Assembly (NCBI GenBank): GCA_030278955.1
Contig: JAOANR010000006.1
Location: 54,216,915-54,280,914 of the forward strand
Direction of reading: 5' to 3'
DNA: 64,000 bases
Origin: Hygrophila difformis
Lineage: Eukaryota > Streptophyta > Magnoliopsida > Lamiales > Acanthaceae
Within the stretch, counting starts at the first letter, position 1. Each line of letters starts with the position of its first letter. A model generated the notes under the pieces. It was given only the letters and a program-made list of their open reading frames with translations. It was not told where the DNA came from and searched no databases. Shown here in pieces: positions 45,660 to 56,227 of the stretch. A program made the translations under genes and the position numbers.

Positions 45660-47840
45660 AAGCTCATTATTTAGGATGAAAATTCTTGATTGTTATAATG
45701 AATATGAGCTCATCTGATTTAACCAAATTTCTCATTCGATTTCAGAGGAGAAAATTCTCACTCGTAGTTTGTTTTGATATGACTATAAATAGAAGTCGTA
45801 GTCAATTTTTAAAAAATATTAGACTCTATCTTCCAGAACTCTTTTTTAGAGGGGACACGAAGCATTAATATGCAATTAAGAAGGATTAACTCAAGATACA
45901 ATAAGAAATATTGTCTACAATGAAATTCATATATGCCAAAAAAAGTTGTAAATAAATACTTCATGCAGGTGATGGTAATCGGTAAAACTGGTATTGATCT
46001 GTAGATGTACAATCGGGTGTGAATTTCGAAGATGATTTTCTTATGAACTCTACGGGTCGACAATTGTTGAGATTATATACTTCCTCCGTCTCATTATTTT
46101 TGTTACATTAGCCTTCGACACGCATGTCGAGACACATTTTCAACGGTTAATAACTTAAATTTTATACAACGAAAAATCATAAAAGGTTGATTGTATAAAA
46201 CTACAAGATTAGACGAATCTAACAAGATCTCACTTGACTATGTTTTTTCTTACATAGCTATACTAAAAAAATGAATCAAAGTTAAACAGTGAATAGTGCA
46301 AAAAAACCATGCGTAACAAAAATGTTGAGACGGAGGTAGTATATAAATATAAATTTTACCACTTCAAATCCGGACATTTTTAAAGATGTTGCTAGACTAG
46401 TCCCTACAATGAGATATATATATATATACAATCAATGATTACATCATGGAACATATGTCTGCAAATGAGATATATCTCAGTTCTAACAATATTTGTCAAG
46501 ATGATGAAAGTATATATGGTGAGAATAAAATATTTTCACCGGAATATCGAAGTATGATCAACCTTTCAGGATTACCGAATCATGAAATAAAGTTGAAGGA
46601 GGGCTGCATAGTCATGCTTCTTAAGTATATAGATCCATCAAATAAATTATGCAATGGACGCAGGTTGATAGTAAACAAGATGCGGAACCATACAAGTAAG
46701 GCTAAATAATTTTGGGAAACCATGAAAGTAGAGAATTCTTGATATAATGATTATAAGCCTGTCGGATTTAACCAAACTCTCATTCGATTTTAAAGGAGAA
46801 AATTCCTACTATTTTTTACTATGATTATAAACAAAAGTCAATTTTAATCTTTAAAGAAGGTTGAACTCTATTTTCCAAAACCAATTTTTAGCTTTGAACA
46901 ATTATATGTTGTGTTATCTCGTGTCACTAGCAAGAGAGGAATCAAAGTATTAATATTTAATTAAGATGGATTAACTCAAGATACTACAAGAAATGTTTTT
47001 TACAATGAAATTTATATATAAAAAAGATTTTGCAATATGGATACTTGATTTAGGTGATAGTAAAACCAGTATCGATCTTGGAGCTGTAGTCAGATGTGAC
47101 ATTTTCGACTAATATTCTTATAAACTCTAGGGGTGATCCTATATAAGCATTTTCTAGTGTACATATACAAATATAAACTACATCACTTCAAATATAGACA
47201 TTTTTAAAGATAAGTGCTATACTAGCCCATTCCAATGAGATGGGTTGATACAATTAATGATTACATCATGAAATGTCTGTCTGCAAATGAAAATGTATAT
47301 CTCAGTTCTAAAAATATTTGTCAAGAGGATGTAACCATGGATAATGATAATGAAAGTTTCATCAAAATATCTAATCCCGATCAAGTGTTCTGGACTATTG
47401 AATCATAAAATAAAGTTGAATGAGGGTTCTATAGTCATTCTTTTTAGGTACATAGATCCATCAAATAAATTATACAATGGAAGTAGGTTGATAATAACTA
47501 AGATGCGGAAGCATAATTGAGGTTAAAATAATTTTAGGGAACCATGAAAGTAGAAAATTCTTGATTGGTAGAATGATTATGAGCCCGTCTGATTTAACCA
47601 AATTTTCCATTCGATTTTAGATGAGACAATTCTCATTCGCAGTTTGTTTTGCTATAAATATAAAGAAAAGTCAATATCAATCATTAACGAATGTTGAATT
47701 CTATCTTCCGAAACCAGTTTCTAGCAATAAACAGTTATATGTTGCGATATCTCGTGTCACTAGCAAGATGAAACTCAGAGTATTAATATTTAGTTAAGAT
47801 GGATTAATTCAAGATACTACAAGAAACGTTTACAGTGAAA
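45660..47840 (+). pseudogene. Duplicated C-terminal helicase fragments of Helitron 1
   Basis: Two blocks with SANEIYLSS or SANENVYLSS followed by the LPNHEIKLKEGCIVML...LCNGRRLIV signature (46446-46709 and 47270-47520), each followed by the terminal INKSQ...LYVVLSRVTS block (46745-46980; 47580-47800). A further terminal block lies at 45690-45860. Normal Helitron helicase has each block once, so the 3' part was tandemly duplicated. All copies carry stops and frameshifts. A Stowaway MITE (46078-46341) interrupts the first unit. Confidence 0.65.
46078..46341. mobile_element. Stowaway-like MITE (copy 5), nested in Helitron 1
   Basis: TACTTCCTCCGTCTCATTAT at the left, ATGTTGAGACGGAGGTAGTA at the right. 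Nearly the same sequence occurs in inverted orientation at 54799-55061. Confidence 0.9.
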
Positions 47841-48098
47841 TTTTCAGCAAATTGTAAGGAAAATTTTCATATCATCCTTAATACTTATTTAAATTTATTT
47901 AATTTCAAATTAAATCAAATACAATTTTATTTTTATTTTTATTTATCTGCTAGGTTTGTACGGGACAAGCCACAAGAAGACGGTTTAATATTATTTCTCT
48001 ATTAGTTTTAAATGTAATTAAATTATAATTGCCATATATTCTCTATTAGTTTCATATTATATAAATATATATATTATATATAAAATATATAATTATAC

Positions 48099-48127
48099 TC
48101 ATCGAGTCTCGACGGGTTATTTACTAG
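48099..48127 (+). other. Helitron 1 3' terminus (hairpin and CTAG)
   Basis: TCGAGTCTCGACGGG followed by TTATTTACTAG at 48117-48127. The stem is partly degraded on its 5' side (CTCATCGAG instead of CCCGTCGAG). Confidence 0.8.
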
Positions 48128-48610
48128 TGATGGAAAACACGAATAAAGGGATAGAAGTTTCAAATAAATAAATGTTTTATTAAAATGAAAGAAAATACAT
48201 TAAAAGAAATTACAAGGCAGAATTTTTTTTAAACATTGTCACAAAAAGATATGGGAGCCCAACCCACATTATAGAGCAAATTTTGTGTGTCGCTTTTGGA
48301 GGTGTGATTAAATAATGAGAAAGAACTCTGCATCTGTAGGAATAGTGGCGTTTCCCCCATTGGTCAACTTTGAAGGTATGTTTGGTCCACACAAGGCTTG
48401 GGGTCCTCGCACGATTCCTAGGACGTGGAAACTGTGCCCTCGTAGTCCGTGTGGCCTGGGTTTTGGTGCGATGTGGCTCAATCCAGGGTTAGTGGGTGAG
48501 CCTGAGTCCAAGCCGAGACTTGTTTAATCGAATTTAATATTTATTAAACTGTTATTTTGGCTGTAACTTTATTTCTTTTCCAATTTTGAATCCACAATTT
48601 ATATGTTCTC
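48128..48610. other. Unassigned sequence between Helitron 1 and LINE
   Basis: Short open frames on both strands over 48308-48527 (67-70 aa) have no recognised motif. Nothing else supported. Confidence 0.4.
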
Positions 48611-48620
48611 AAAATAATGT

Positions 48621-49790
48621 ATGGATCGCAATAACAGGTGGGATTGGGACAACCTTTTCACGCCGCTTCCGGATGAGATCAAATCAGAACTGAAGGCTTT
48701 TGGCCCTTTAATTCTGCATGGATCTATCACTGATTCCATCCGCTGGAAGGGATCTGTGACTGGGGAATATACGGCAAAGGATGGCTACATGTGGTTACTT
48801 AAGGAAAGAGGTCGGTCGAGGGAGCAGCATCTTGCCTGGGTGTGGCGGATTCCAGCGCCAGAGAAGGTTCGTTTCCTCTTGTGGCTGATCGTACATGACT
48901 CACTTCCAACCAATTACATTAGGTGGCGGAGGGGACTGGCGGATTCAGCCCTATGTGTTGTTTGTGGGTTGCATCAAGAGTCTATCCTTCATTTATTCTT
49001 CCATTGTTCTTGGGCGGTGGCGGTATGGAAGAGGCTTGGCTTATTCAAGGCTAATTGGTGGCATGAGGAAGTTCAGGATGTCGCTGGAAGCTTTACACAG
49101 ATCTGCCGTGGGTGGTCTGGCCTTCATTGGGCGACTCTGTGGGAGCTTTGGAAAAGGAGAAATGCCGTGGTTATGAACGGGGAGGTTGCTAACGTCGAGG
49201 GTACCGTGCATGGGGCTCGATACTTGGGGGATTGTTATTCTAGGGTTTTCGGAAAGTCACTTCAGGTGGTCTCACCTAGGTGGGTTTCTTGGAACCCGTT
49301 GGGAGCTCGGAGTGCTATACTTCATGTGGATGGTAGCTCTTTGGGTAATCCGGGTGCTGCCGGTTTTGGTGGAGTTATTCGAGATGCGGATGGTAGGTGG
49401 ATTGAAGGGTTTGCAGGATCAGTTGGTGTTGCTTCCAATCTTGTAGCTGAGCTTCATGGCATTCTGAATGGGCTCCAGCGCCTTCTAGCCTTGGGAATTG
49501 AGGAGGCTATTTACTATTCGGATTCCATGGAGGCATTAAGAATCATTCGTCAGGGTACTAGTATTGGTCATTGGATGCAGCCGTTAGCTCTCAACATTGC
49601 TGACTTGTGTACCCAGCTCCCTCGGGTACGTTGGTTTCATATCCTACGAGAAGGAAATGCGGTAGCAGACTATCTAGCCAAGTATGGGGCTAGGATGGAG
49701 GAGTTCTTCACCACATGGGCGTTCCCCCCGGATGGGGTGTCGTCGGCTCTAGCTGCTGATTGCGCGTGCGTTTGTTTCCCGAGGTTTTGA
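48621..49790 (+). CDS. LINE ORF2 C-terminal fragment: zf-RVT and RNase H domain, frame intact
   Basis: 389 aa without interruption. Residues about 40-165 match the zf-RVT domain (WKGSVTGEYTAKDGY; WRIPAPEKVRFLLWL; a C..C....E...H.F..C pattern at CVVCGLHQESILHLFFHC). Residues about 235-370 are an RNase H fold of the plant LINE/RVT_3 type with its acidic residues in place: VDGSSLGNPG (D), AELHG (E), YYSDS (D) and AVADYLAK (D). The 5' two thirds of ORF2 (endonuclease, RT) are missing, so the start Met is internal and translation in vivo is doubtful. The 3' UTR runs to an A8 tract near 49896. The uninterrupted frame suggests a recent truncated insertion. It could also be read as a stand-alone RNase H-like gene, but its context favours LINE. 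Confidence 0.8.
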   Translation: MDRNNRWDWDNLFTPLPDEIKSELKAFGPLILHGSITDSIRWKGSVTGEYTAKDGYMWLLKERGRSREQHLAWVWRIPAPEKVRFLLWLIVHDSLPTNYIRWRRGLADSALCVVCGLHQESILHLFFHCSWAVAVWKRLGLFKANWWHEEVQDVAGSFTQICRGWSGLHWATLWELWKRRNAVVMNGEVANVEGTVHGARYLGDCYSRVFGKSLQVVSPRWVSWNPLGARSAILHVDGSSLGNPGAAGFGGVIRDADGRWIEGFAGSVGVASNLVAELHGILNGLQRLLALGIEEAIYYSDSMEALRIIRQGTSIGHWMQPLALNIADLCTQLPRVRWFHILREGNAVADYLAKYGARMEEFFTTWAFPPDGVSSALAADCACVCFPRF

Positions 49791-49896
49791 TTATCCTATC
49801 GTTTCCTTGTTTTCCTTCCCTCCCTCATTCTTGTTCTGTAGTTTTTTTTAGCTTTTGCTCTTTGCCGACGCTTGGCGTCATATTCACCAAAAAAAA

Positions 49897-50508
49897 TTGT
49901 AAATATTTTCCTAATTTTTCAATTTAAATATTCTAATCTCCTATTTTCTACTAAATTGCCTAATTTACACTTTTTTTTTCTGGATTGCAACATTCTCTCC
50001 ACATTGAGTCATAGGGTTTGCTCTGCACATAGAGATGTAGCTGCGAGCTGCAGTTGTAGGGAGCTGCAGCTATCAGTTTATACATATGTGTTCGGTATGA
50101 GTAGCTATAGCTGTCAAAAATTATAATTTAAAGAGAAAAATTAATTAAATTCGAAAGTAGCTTTTAAAAGCTCCCAAAAGCTACTGAGCATAGCTTCTAA
50201 TTGTAGAGCTTTTCGGAGCTGCAATTCGCAGCTAAAGCCTTCAAAAGCTAGTGTGCAGAACGGGGATATTGTTTTGAAATAAAAGCTAAAGCACATCAAA
50301 GCTCCCAAAAACTTGTAAAAGCTGCATACAGAACAGATCCGTAGTTACATCCTCATAATTTTTCTTTTTCTTCTTATGGAATTTATATTCACTCCACTTT
50401 AGTTTCGTAGTTATGCCCTCATAAATGCCTCTATCATGATCATGATGGTTTCCTTCAGCTGTGAAATATGGAAACATTGTGTACTCTGATCAACTCATCT
50501 GGCTAAAC
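49897..50508. other. Non-coding stretch with AGCT-rich MITE candidate
   Basis: From about 50012 to 50342 many AGCTGCAG/AAAGCTCCCAAAAGCT phrases occur, with similar ends (GCTCTGCACATAGAG at left; TCTGTTCTGTATGCAGC read inward from right). It looks like a hAT-type foldback MITE, but no TSD was found. Confidence 0.4.
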
Positions 50509-50673
50509 AGGATGAGGACCTAGCTCAAGCGGTTAAGTCTCTTGACTTCCAACAGAAGGTTGGAGGTTCGATTCCCACCGCCCCCTATCCCTCCCTTTAA
50601 TTCCCCTTTGTAATTGTGTGGCATGGGCTCCCACCACCCCTTTCCAGGCCTTCAATGGCTACTAAAAAAAAAA
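50509..50673 (+). mobile_element. tRNA-derived SINE with perfect TSD
   Basis: About 165 bp with an A-box-like TAGCTCAAGCGGTTAAG, a B-box GGTTCGATTCCC, a CT-rich 3' body with GTGTGGCATGGGCTCCCACC, and a poly(A) tail. Flanked by the exact 17-bp direct repeat AACTCATCTGGCTAAAC (50492-50508; 50674-50690). The perfect TSD indicates recent target-primed insertion, presumably mobilised by an L1-type LINE. Confidence 0.9.
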
Positions 50674-50748
50674 AACTCATCTGGCTAAACGAACCTATAT
50701 GCAATATTACTTAAAAAATGTTTGGCGTAGGGAGTAAAGTTAAAAAAA

Positions 50749-51036
50749 TATTGCCTCCTTTTTTAATGTGAAACACGACTAATTTTCAGACAATCTAAAC
50801 GAATAATAACTCAAATTTTCTACAAGTAAAATTTAGAAAAATTGATATTATAAAACTACATAATTCGATCAATCTAACATCTTACTTGTTTATATTTTTT
50901 ATTATATAATTGCAATAAAAAGTTATATTAAAGTTGAACAATAAATAATACTTCAAAACTCAAGTATGAAATATTTAAAAATATAGTGGGATTATTTTGA
51001 ATATAGGGTGAACTAAAAGCTCAAACAGGAGGAATG
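50749..51036. mobile_element. Decayed Stowaway-like MITE (copy 6)
   Basis: TATTGCCTCCTTTTTTAATG at the left and CAAACAGGAGGAATGA at the right, with family interior phrases (AATAATAACTCAAATTTTC, AAAACTACATAATTCGATC). More diverged than the others. Confidence 0.6.
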
Positions 51037-51170
51037 AATTTTTTTTTTTTTTTGGTACACGAGGCATGATGTTTATGCCTAAACGGTTGTGGATGTCAAT
51101 GCATCATAATTACAAAATAATAAAGGGAGAAAATAAGAACCATATGTGGATTAGAAACACTAGTAAATAA

Positions 51171-51189
51171 CCCGTCGAGACTCGACGGG
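51171..51189 (-). other. Helitron 2 3' terminal hairpin
   Basis: A perfect 9-bp stem, CCCGTCGAG/CTCGACGGG with a single central base, lying 11 nt from the CTAG terminus at 51160-51163. Typical distance and form for Helitrons. Confidence 0.85.
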
Positions 51190-51199
51190 CATAACTATA

Positions 51200-51330
51200 T
51201 ATTTTATATAATATATATATACTTATATTATATATAATAATACTAAATCGTATTTTGACTAATGAAAAATGTGTAATGATTTTTTTATATATTCAAAAGA
51301 GGATATATATATATATATATATATATTAGA
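51200..51330. repeat. (TA)n-rich tract
   Basis: Includes a run of AT dinucleotides at about 51305-51328. It lies within the 3' part of Helitron 2; a similar AT tract is at the same place in Helitron 1 (48060-48090). Confidence 0.6.
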
Positions 51331-51559
51331 TAATATAATTTAATTATTTTTAAAACTAATAAAGAAATCATATTGTACCGTATCTTTAGCTTCTGTGGCT
51401 TGTCTGGAACTAACGTAACAGATCAATAAAAATAATTATTAAAATAATATTTTTATTTGATTGAAATTTAAATTAAGATAAAATAAAATTATAAATAAGT
51501 ATGAAATATAATATGAAAATTTTTCTAACAATTTGCTGAAAATTTTATTGGTGAAAATC

Positions 51560-54100
51560 TCATTGATAAGGCTAGTATAACACTATCTTAAAAAATATCT
51601 GAACTTGAAGTGGTGCAGTTTGTATTTGTATATGTACTTTTTAAAAAATTGTCGCTATAGGATCACCCGTGAAGTTTATAAGAATATCATTCGAAAATGT
51701 CACATCTAATTGTACATCTCCAAAATCAATACTCGTTGTACCATCACCTACATCTACTATCCATTTTGCAAATTTTATATCATATATAAATTTCATTATA
51801 AACAACATTTCTTGTGGTATCTTGAGTTAATCATTCTGAATTGCATATTAATACTTTTAGTCACATCTTGCTAGTGACACGAAATATTGCAACATAATTG
51901 TTCATGGCTAAAAACTGGTTTTAGAAGATAAAATCCGACATTCTTCAAAGATTGACATTTACTTTTGTTTATAATCATAGCAAAACAAACCGTGAGTGGG
52001 AATTTTCTCATCTTAAATCGAATAAAAAATTTGGTCAAATCAAATAGGCTCATAGTCATTCTACCAATAAAGAATTTTCTACTTTCATGGGTTCCCGAAA
52101 ATTAGTTTAACCTCAACTATCTAGTTCCGCATCTTGGTTACTATCAACCTACTTCCATTACATAATTTATTTGATGTATATATATTTCTAAGAAGCATGA
52201 CTATGCAACCCTTATTCAATTATATTTCATGATTCAGAACAATTGATCGTGTTTAGATATTTCAGTGAAAATAATTCATTGGCATTATCTATACTTTCAT
52301 CATTTTGTCAAATATTGTTAAAACTGATATATATATATACATTTTCATTTGCAGACATACGTTCCATGAGGTAAGTATTGATTGTAGCAACAATTTCATT
52401 GGTAGGGGTTAATATATAGTAAAAATGTTTGAATTTGAAGTTGTGCAGTTTATATTTGTATAAATACTCTCAACAATTGCCGCTATAGAATATCTGGTAG
52501 AGTTTATAAAACTATCATCTGGAAATGTCAAATCTAATTGTACATCTTCAAGATTAATAACAGCTTTACCAATTACCATCACGTACATGAAGTATTCATT
52601 GTGCAAATTCTTGTCATATATAATTTTCATTATAAATAACATTTCTTATAGTATCTTAAGTTAATCTATCTTAATTACATATTAATACTTCGAGTCCCCT
52701 CTTTACAGTGACACGAGATATTGCAACATATCACTGACATGGGTAAAAACTGGTTTTTGAAGACATAGTCTAATATTCTTTAAAGGTTGATATTTACTCT
52801 TTTTTTTTAATAATCATAGTAAAACAAACTGCGAGTGAAATATTTTCCTCTGAAATCGAATGAAGAATTTGGTTAATTCAGACGGGCTTATAATCATTCT
52901 ACCAATCAAGAATTTTCATCCCAAATATTGAGCTTTGTTTTAATGAGAAAAGAGGTTAAATAATTTTCTGATGTAAGTTTTTTGCAGGTAAAATTCTCGT
53001 CACAATCTAGTGCAATATCAAATCTAGAATATGCAGTCCTACCTTTTGAGTAAGGGTGTTATTCCATTGGATGCTAAATACAACTCAATATTACATCTAC
53101 CATGAAGGGCTAAACATAATATTCTCTAGATAAATATCTTGTCAGTTCCATCACCAGTGGCGGAGCCACGTTTACCGGGGGGGCTGCCCTCATTAAAAAA
53201 AAATTCTGCTTATTATATATATAAAAATTTATCAATATATATACTCCTATTAACTTATGAATGTAAATTTATTCTATGTAGCAATATTCACTATAATAAA
53301 TTTTTGGACCACATTTATGTTGAATTTAGCTACATAACTTATTATAGTTTATTATTTTTGGTATTTATAAATTTATTAATAGTAAAATCTATATTTAATT
53401 AAAAATAACATATCAAACTTGAATTTACACCTTTGATTAGTATTTTCAGTTGATAAATTAGGATAGTATAGAGGGTTAGTGATGATAATTTTGTAGTCAA
53501 AATTTAGGATGTATAGAGGGTATATTCCGTTATTTTCTTATATGATTAATATTTATAATTTTTATATATGTATGCTCTAATTTTGTATACTTTTATATTG
53601 ATAAACTATCTATATTCATTTTATTTCATGACGATGTTTGGGATCCGCTCGCTTCCATATATCTAAATCATTTGTCTGAATCTTTCAATTGAGTCTAGAT
53701 TAATTATATAATAACTCAGAGTCAATCCTGACTATTTAAATTTGGCCGCCCTAAATGTCGAACCTGGCTCCGCCCCTGTCCACCGCATAAAGAAAATGAA
53801 TCAACACCCATCACTATCAACTACAGACATTATTTTATTATAAATATTCTTCTCATCATCAATCAACAAAGGCAATAAGTTAGCATGATCCGCTTCAATT
53901 TCTTCCTTATTATAATATATCTCTTCTAGTATCAATAGATTATTTGTTTCAGACGTTAAAACTTCATTCAGTACCGGCATTCCAGAGAAAATTTTCAAAC
54001 TTATAGAACTTACACCAATTAGCCTTTCAATATGAACTTACTTTAATCATTCACAATCACAATTTTCTAACAAAGCTAGATTTATATTTGTTTTTCGTCA
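51560..54100 (-). pseudogene. Helitron 2 helicase fragments, duplicated
   Basis: Minus-strand order: a pre-helicase block with FSGMPVLNEVL, LILEEIYYNKE and LLPLLIDDE (53998-53801), then terminal-type blocks near 52900-52680, a SANENVY-type block near 52370-52300, and a clear terminal block FPLTVCFAMIINKSKCQSLK with VFSHEQL (52059-51871). As in Helitron 1 the C-terminal section appears more than once. Stops, frameshifts and the hAT MITE at 53155-53778 inactivate it. The homologous blocks in the two Helitrons make this region an approximate inverted repeat of 45.1-48.1 kb. Confidence 0.65.
53155..53778. mobile_element. hAT-type MITE with GGCGGAGCC ends
   Basis: Ends CAGTGGCGGAGCCACG and CCTGGCTCCGCCCCTG. 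Flanks TCCATCAC (53147-53154) and TCCACCGC (53779-53786) agree at 6 of 8 positions, fitting a hAT TSD. The interrupted Helitron sequence can be compared with Helitron 1 near 45415-45435 (GTGGATTCTTT...GTGGTGGAACTGAC). It is AT-rich inside, with a G7 run next to the left end; the 87-aa open frame over it is not a gene. Confidence 0.75.
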
Positions 54101-54133
54101 ATTGCAAATCTGTTAAAATATAGATTAATGAAT

Positions 54134-54407
54134 TACATCATCCATTGTCTAAATGTTACACTTTCCCTTTTGGGTGTTTGGAAATAAGTGTTACATTACC
54201 ATATTTAAAATATTTTTAAGGTTAATAATTTTTACTAATTGTACTTAAATTATTAATTTTTTATATTCATTTAAATAAAACTCAAAAGGAATAAAGTCAA
54301 ATGTGACTTATTTTATTTATTTAATTACTTCAACTAAATAAATTTTATTAACTTACCTTAAATCTTGTATCATTTCCTAGTGTTACACTTATAATACGGA
54401 GGGAGTA
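54134..54407. mobile_element. Stowaway-like MITE (copy 7), decayed
   Basis: The right end ATACGGAGGGAGTA is clear; the left end TACATCATCCATTG is eroded. Subterminal TGTTACACTT at both sides (54165; 54381) supports a single element. Confidence 0.5.
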
Positions 54408-54419
54408 TTTCTTAAAAAA

Positions 54420-54682
54420 TATTCCCTCCGTCGCACTCAAAATGTCTCATTTTGAGTTTTTAACATTGTTTATTGATCAACTTTGACCTAATATTATCGT
54501 AATTAGATATGAAAAAATATAGTCAAATTCGGTCTTGTTAGATTTGTCTAATCATGTAATTTCAGAATATATATTTTACATAATTTTTACATATGTACAT
54601 TTTAAGATATTAAATGTTAAAAAAATGTATTGGATGTCGTGTCCAAAATTTTTGAGACTTAATTAATGGGATAGAGGGAGTA
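54420..54682. mobile_element. Stowaway-like MITE (copy 8)
   Basis: TATTCCCTCCGTCGCACTC at the left and GGGATAGAGGGAGTA at the right; 263 bp, with an interior containing GTCTTGTTAGATTTGTCTAATC. Confidence 0.8.
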
Positions 54683-54798
54683 GATTAAAAAAAAAATTAA
54701 AATTTCCTTCTTTATTTATTGATGGATATATTCGCAACTATATAATTATATATTACTTTTAATAGAAGTGACATATTTTTGTAAAAACATAGTCTATA

Positions 54799-55061
54799 TA
54801 CTACCTCTGTCTCAACATTTTTGTTACAGAGGGTTTTTTTGCACTATTCACTGTTTAACTTTGATTCAAATTTTTAATATAGCTATGTAAGAAAAAACAT
54901 AGTCAAGTGAGATCTTGTTAAATTCGTCTAATCTTGTAGTTTTAGACAATCAACTTTTTATAATTTTTCGTTGTACACAATTTAAGTTATTAACCGTTGA
55001 AAATGTGTCTCGGCATGCGTGTCGAAAGCCAATGTAACAAAAAAATGAGACGGAGGAAGTA
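54799..55061. mobile_element. Stowaway-like MITE (copy 9)
   Basis: TACTACCTCTGTCTCAACAT at the left and ATGAGACGGAGGAAGTA at the right. It is the inverted near-twin of 46078-46341: both carry a TTCGACACGCATG/CATGCGTGTCGAA subterminal phrase. The two copies sit in the two homologous Helitrons at non-equivalent places. Confidence 0.88.
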
Positions 55062-55760
55062 TACATTAATTAAAATATACAATTTTTTTATATATTCATT
55101 AATGTATCTTTTAATAATAGAAATTCCATAATACACTGCAAATTCCATTTAAATTTTGAAATTCTATTTTTTTTTAAAAAAAACTGAAAATTGTGGGAAC
55201 TTCATATAAATTAAAATTTTAATATCTTTTAAAAACTAAAAATTGGAATTTTTATATGCACATTAATATATCTTTAACACGAATAAATAAATCTGATATG
55301 CAATGTACATTTTTCTTACATAATTCACCACAAAAAAAATATATAATCAAAATTGAGACCAAACCTACACAAAATTACCGGCATTGAAAAATAAACACAA
55401 AATAGTTCTTAGTTCCCAGTGCAAAATCTCGTCATAATAATCCTATAGTGTAAAAACTGAAAAGTTATAAATAAATACTAAATGCAGCAATAAAATTTAA
55501 ATAAATAAAACAAAATTGAAATATAATAAAATCTAAAATAGATAAAATAAAAAATGCAAATAAATAAAATCCATAGATAAAATAAAAAATGCAAAATTTC
55601 AAAATTTATCTTCGAATCTTTTTAAAAGTGAATATATAGTGACACGATAGAATGATAGAGCAAGAATTCATAAGTAAATGGTAGATTTTATACACGATAG
55701 ACTAAAATCTATAATGAATAAATAAATAAATACGAAAATCTAAAATTAGTAAAATAAAAA
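55062..55760. other. AT-rich 5' part of Helitron 2
   Basis: Non-coding. Repeated AAATAAATAAAATC / GATAAAATAAAAAATGC phrases. No gene recognised. Confidence 0.4.
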
Positions 55761-56227
55761 TGCAAATAATATAGATAAAATAAGATATGCAAAATTTTAA
55801 ATTTCAAATCTTTCAAATCTTTTTAAAAGTGAATATGGGTAGAAATATCATATATTTCAAAAACTGAAAATCTATATTAAATAAATTAATAAATGTGAAA
55901 ATCTAAATTGATAATTAAAAATTGCAAAAATTTATAAAAATTAGAAATTTGAAATGGAGACACCACATTAAATGTAGGATGAGTTGTTCACTAATGCTTT
56001 AATATATATATAGATTACGTTAGAATTTGGGGAGTTAGGCACTAGGTCAAGCATTCATTTCAATAATGATTCGAAAAATATATACTACTATTTTTTACTA
56101 AAATAATACAAAATCCTTGATTTGTATAATTTAATTACTAAATAAATAAAATAAATAATATAGTACTAGATTTGAGAAAAAAAAAGGATGAATATTATCC
56201 AATTATTTATTTAATCAATTTTTAGGG

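Larger units (their letters stand above)
39598..48127 (+). mobile_element. Helitron 1 (decayed), with nested solo LTR and MITEs
   Basis: Starts TCTATATATTAATAAAACC after an A (39597). Ends with a near-palindrome TCGAGTCTCGACGGG, then TTATTTACTAG followed by T (48128): the Helitron layout A|TC...hairpin...CTAG|T. The 5' end is homologous to that of Helitron 2 (GCATTAGTGAACAAC, TACATTTAATGTGGT). The interior contains helicase fragments but no Rep (HUH) motif, so it is non-autonomous now. Removing the nested solo LTR leaves about 3.8 kb. Confidence 0.8.
51160..56014 (-). mobile_element. Helitron 2 (decayed), inverted relative to Helitron 1
   Basis: Minus strand: starts after an A (plus 56015) with TCTATATATATATTAAAGC and ends with the perfect hairpin CCCGTCGAGTCTCGACGGG (51171-51189), TTATTTACTAG, then T (plus A at 51159). 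Length 4855 bp. The 5' 250 bp are homologous to Helitron 1. It contains helicase fragments on the minus strand, three Stowaway MITEs and a hAT MITE. No Rep motif is visible. Confidence 0.85.

Noticed and set aside
50515..50585. A tRNA gene
   Set aside because: A- and B-boxes are present but there is no cloverleaf; the poly(A) tail and long TSD show it is a SINE.
39598..56014. A single giant foldback element formed by the inverted helicase regions
   Set aside because: Each half has its own complete Helitron 5' and 3' ends, so two insertions explain the inversion.
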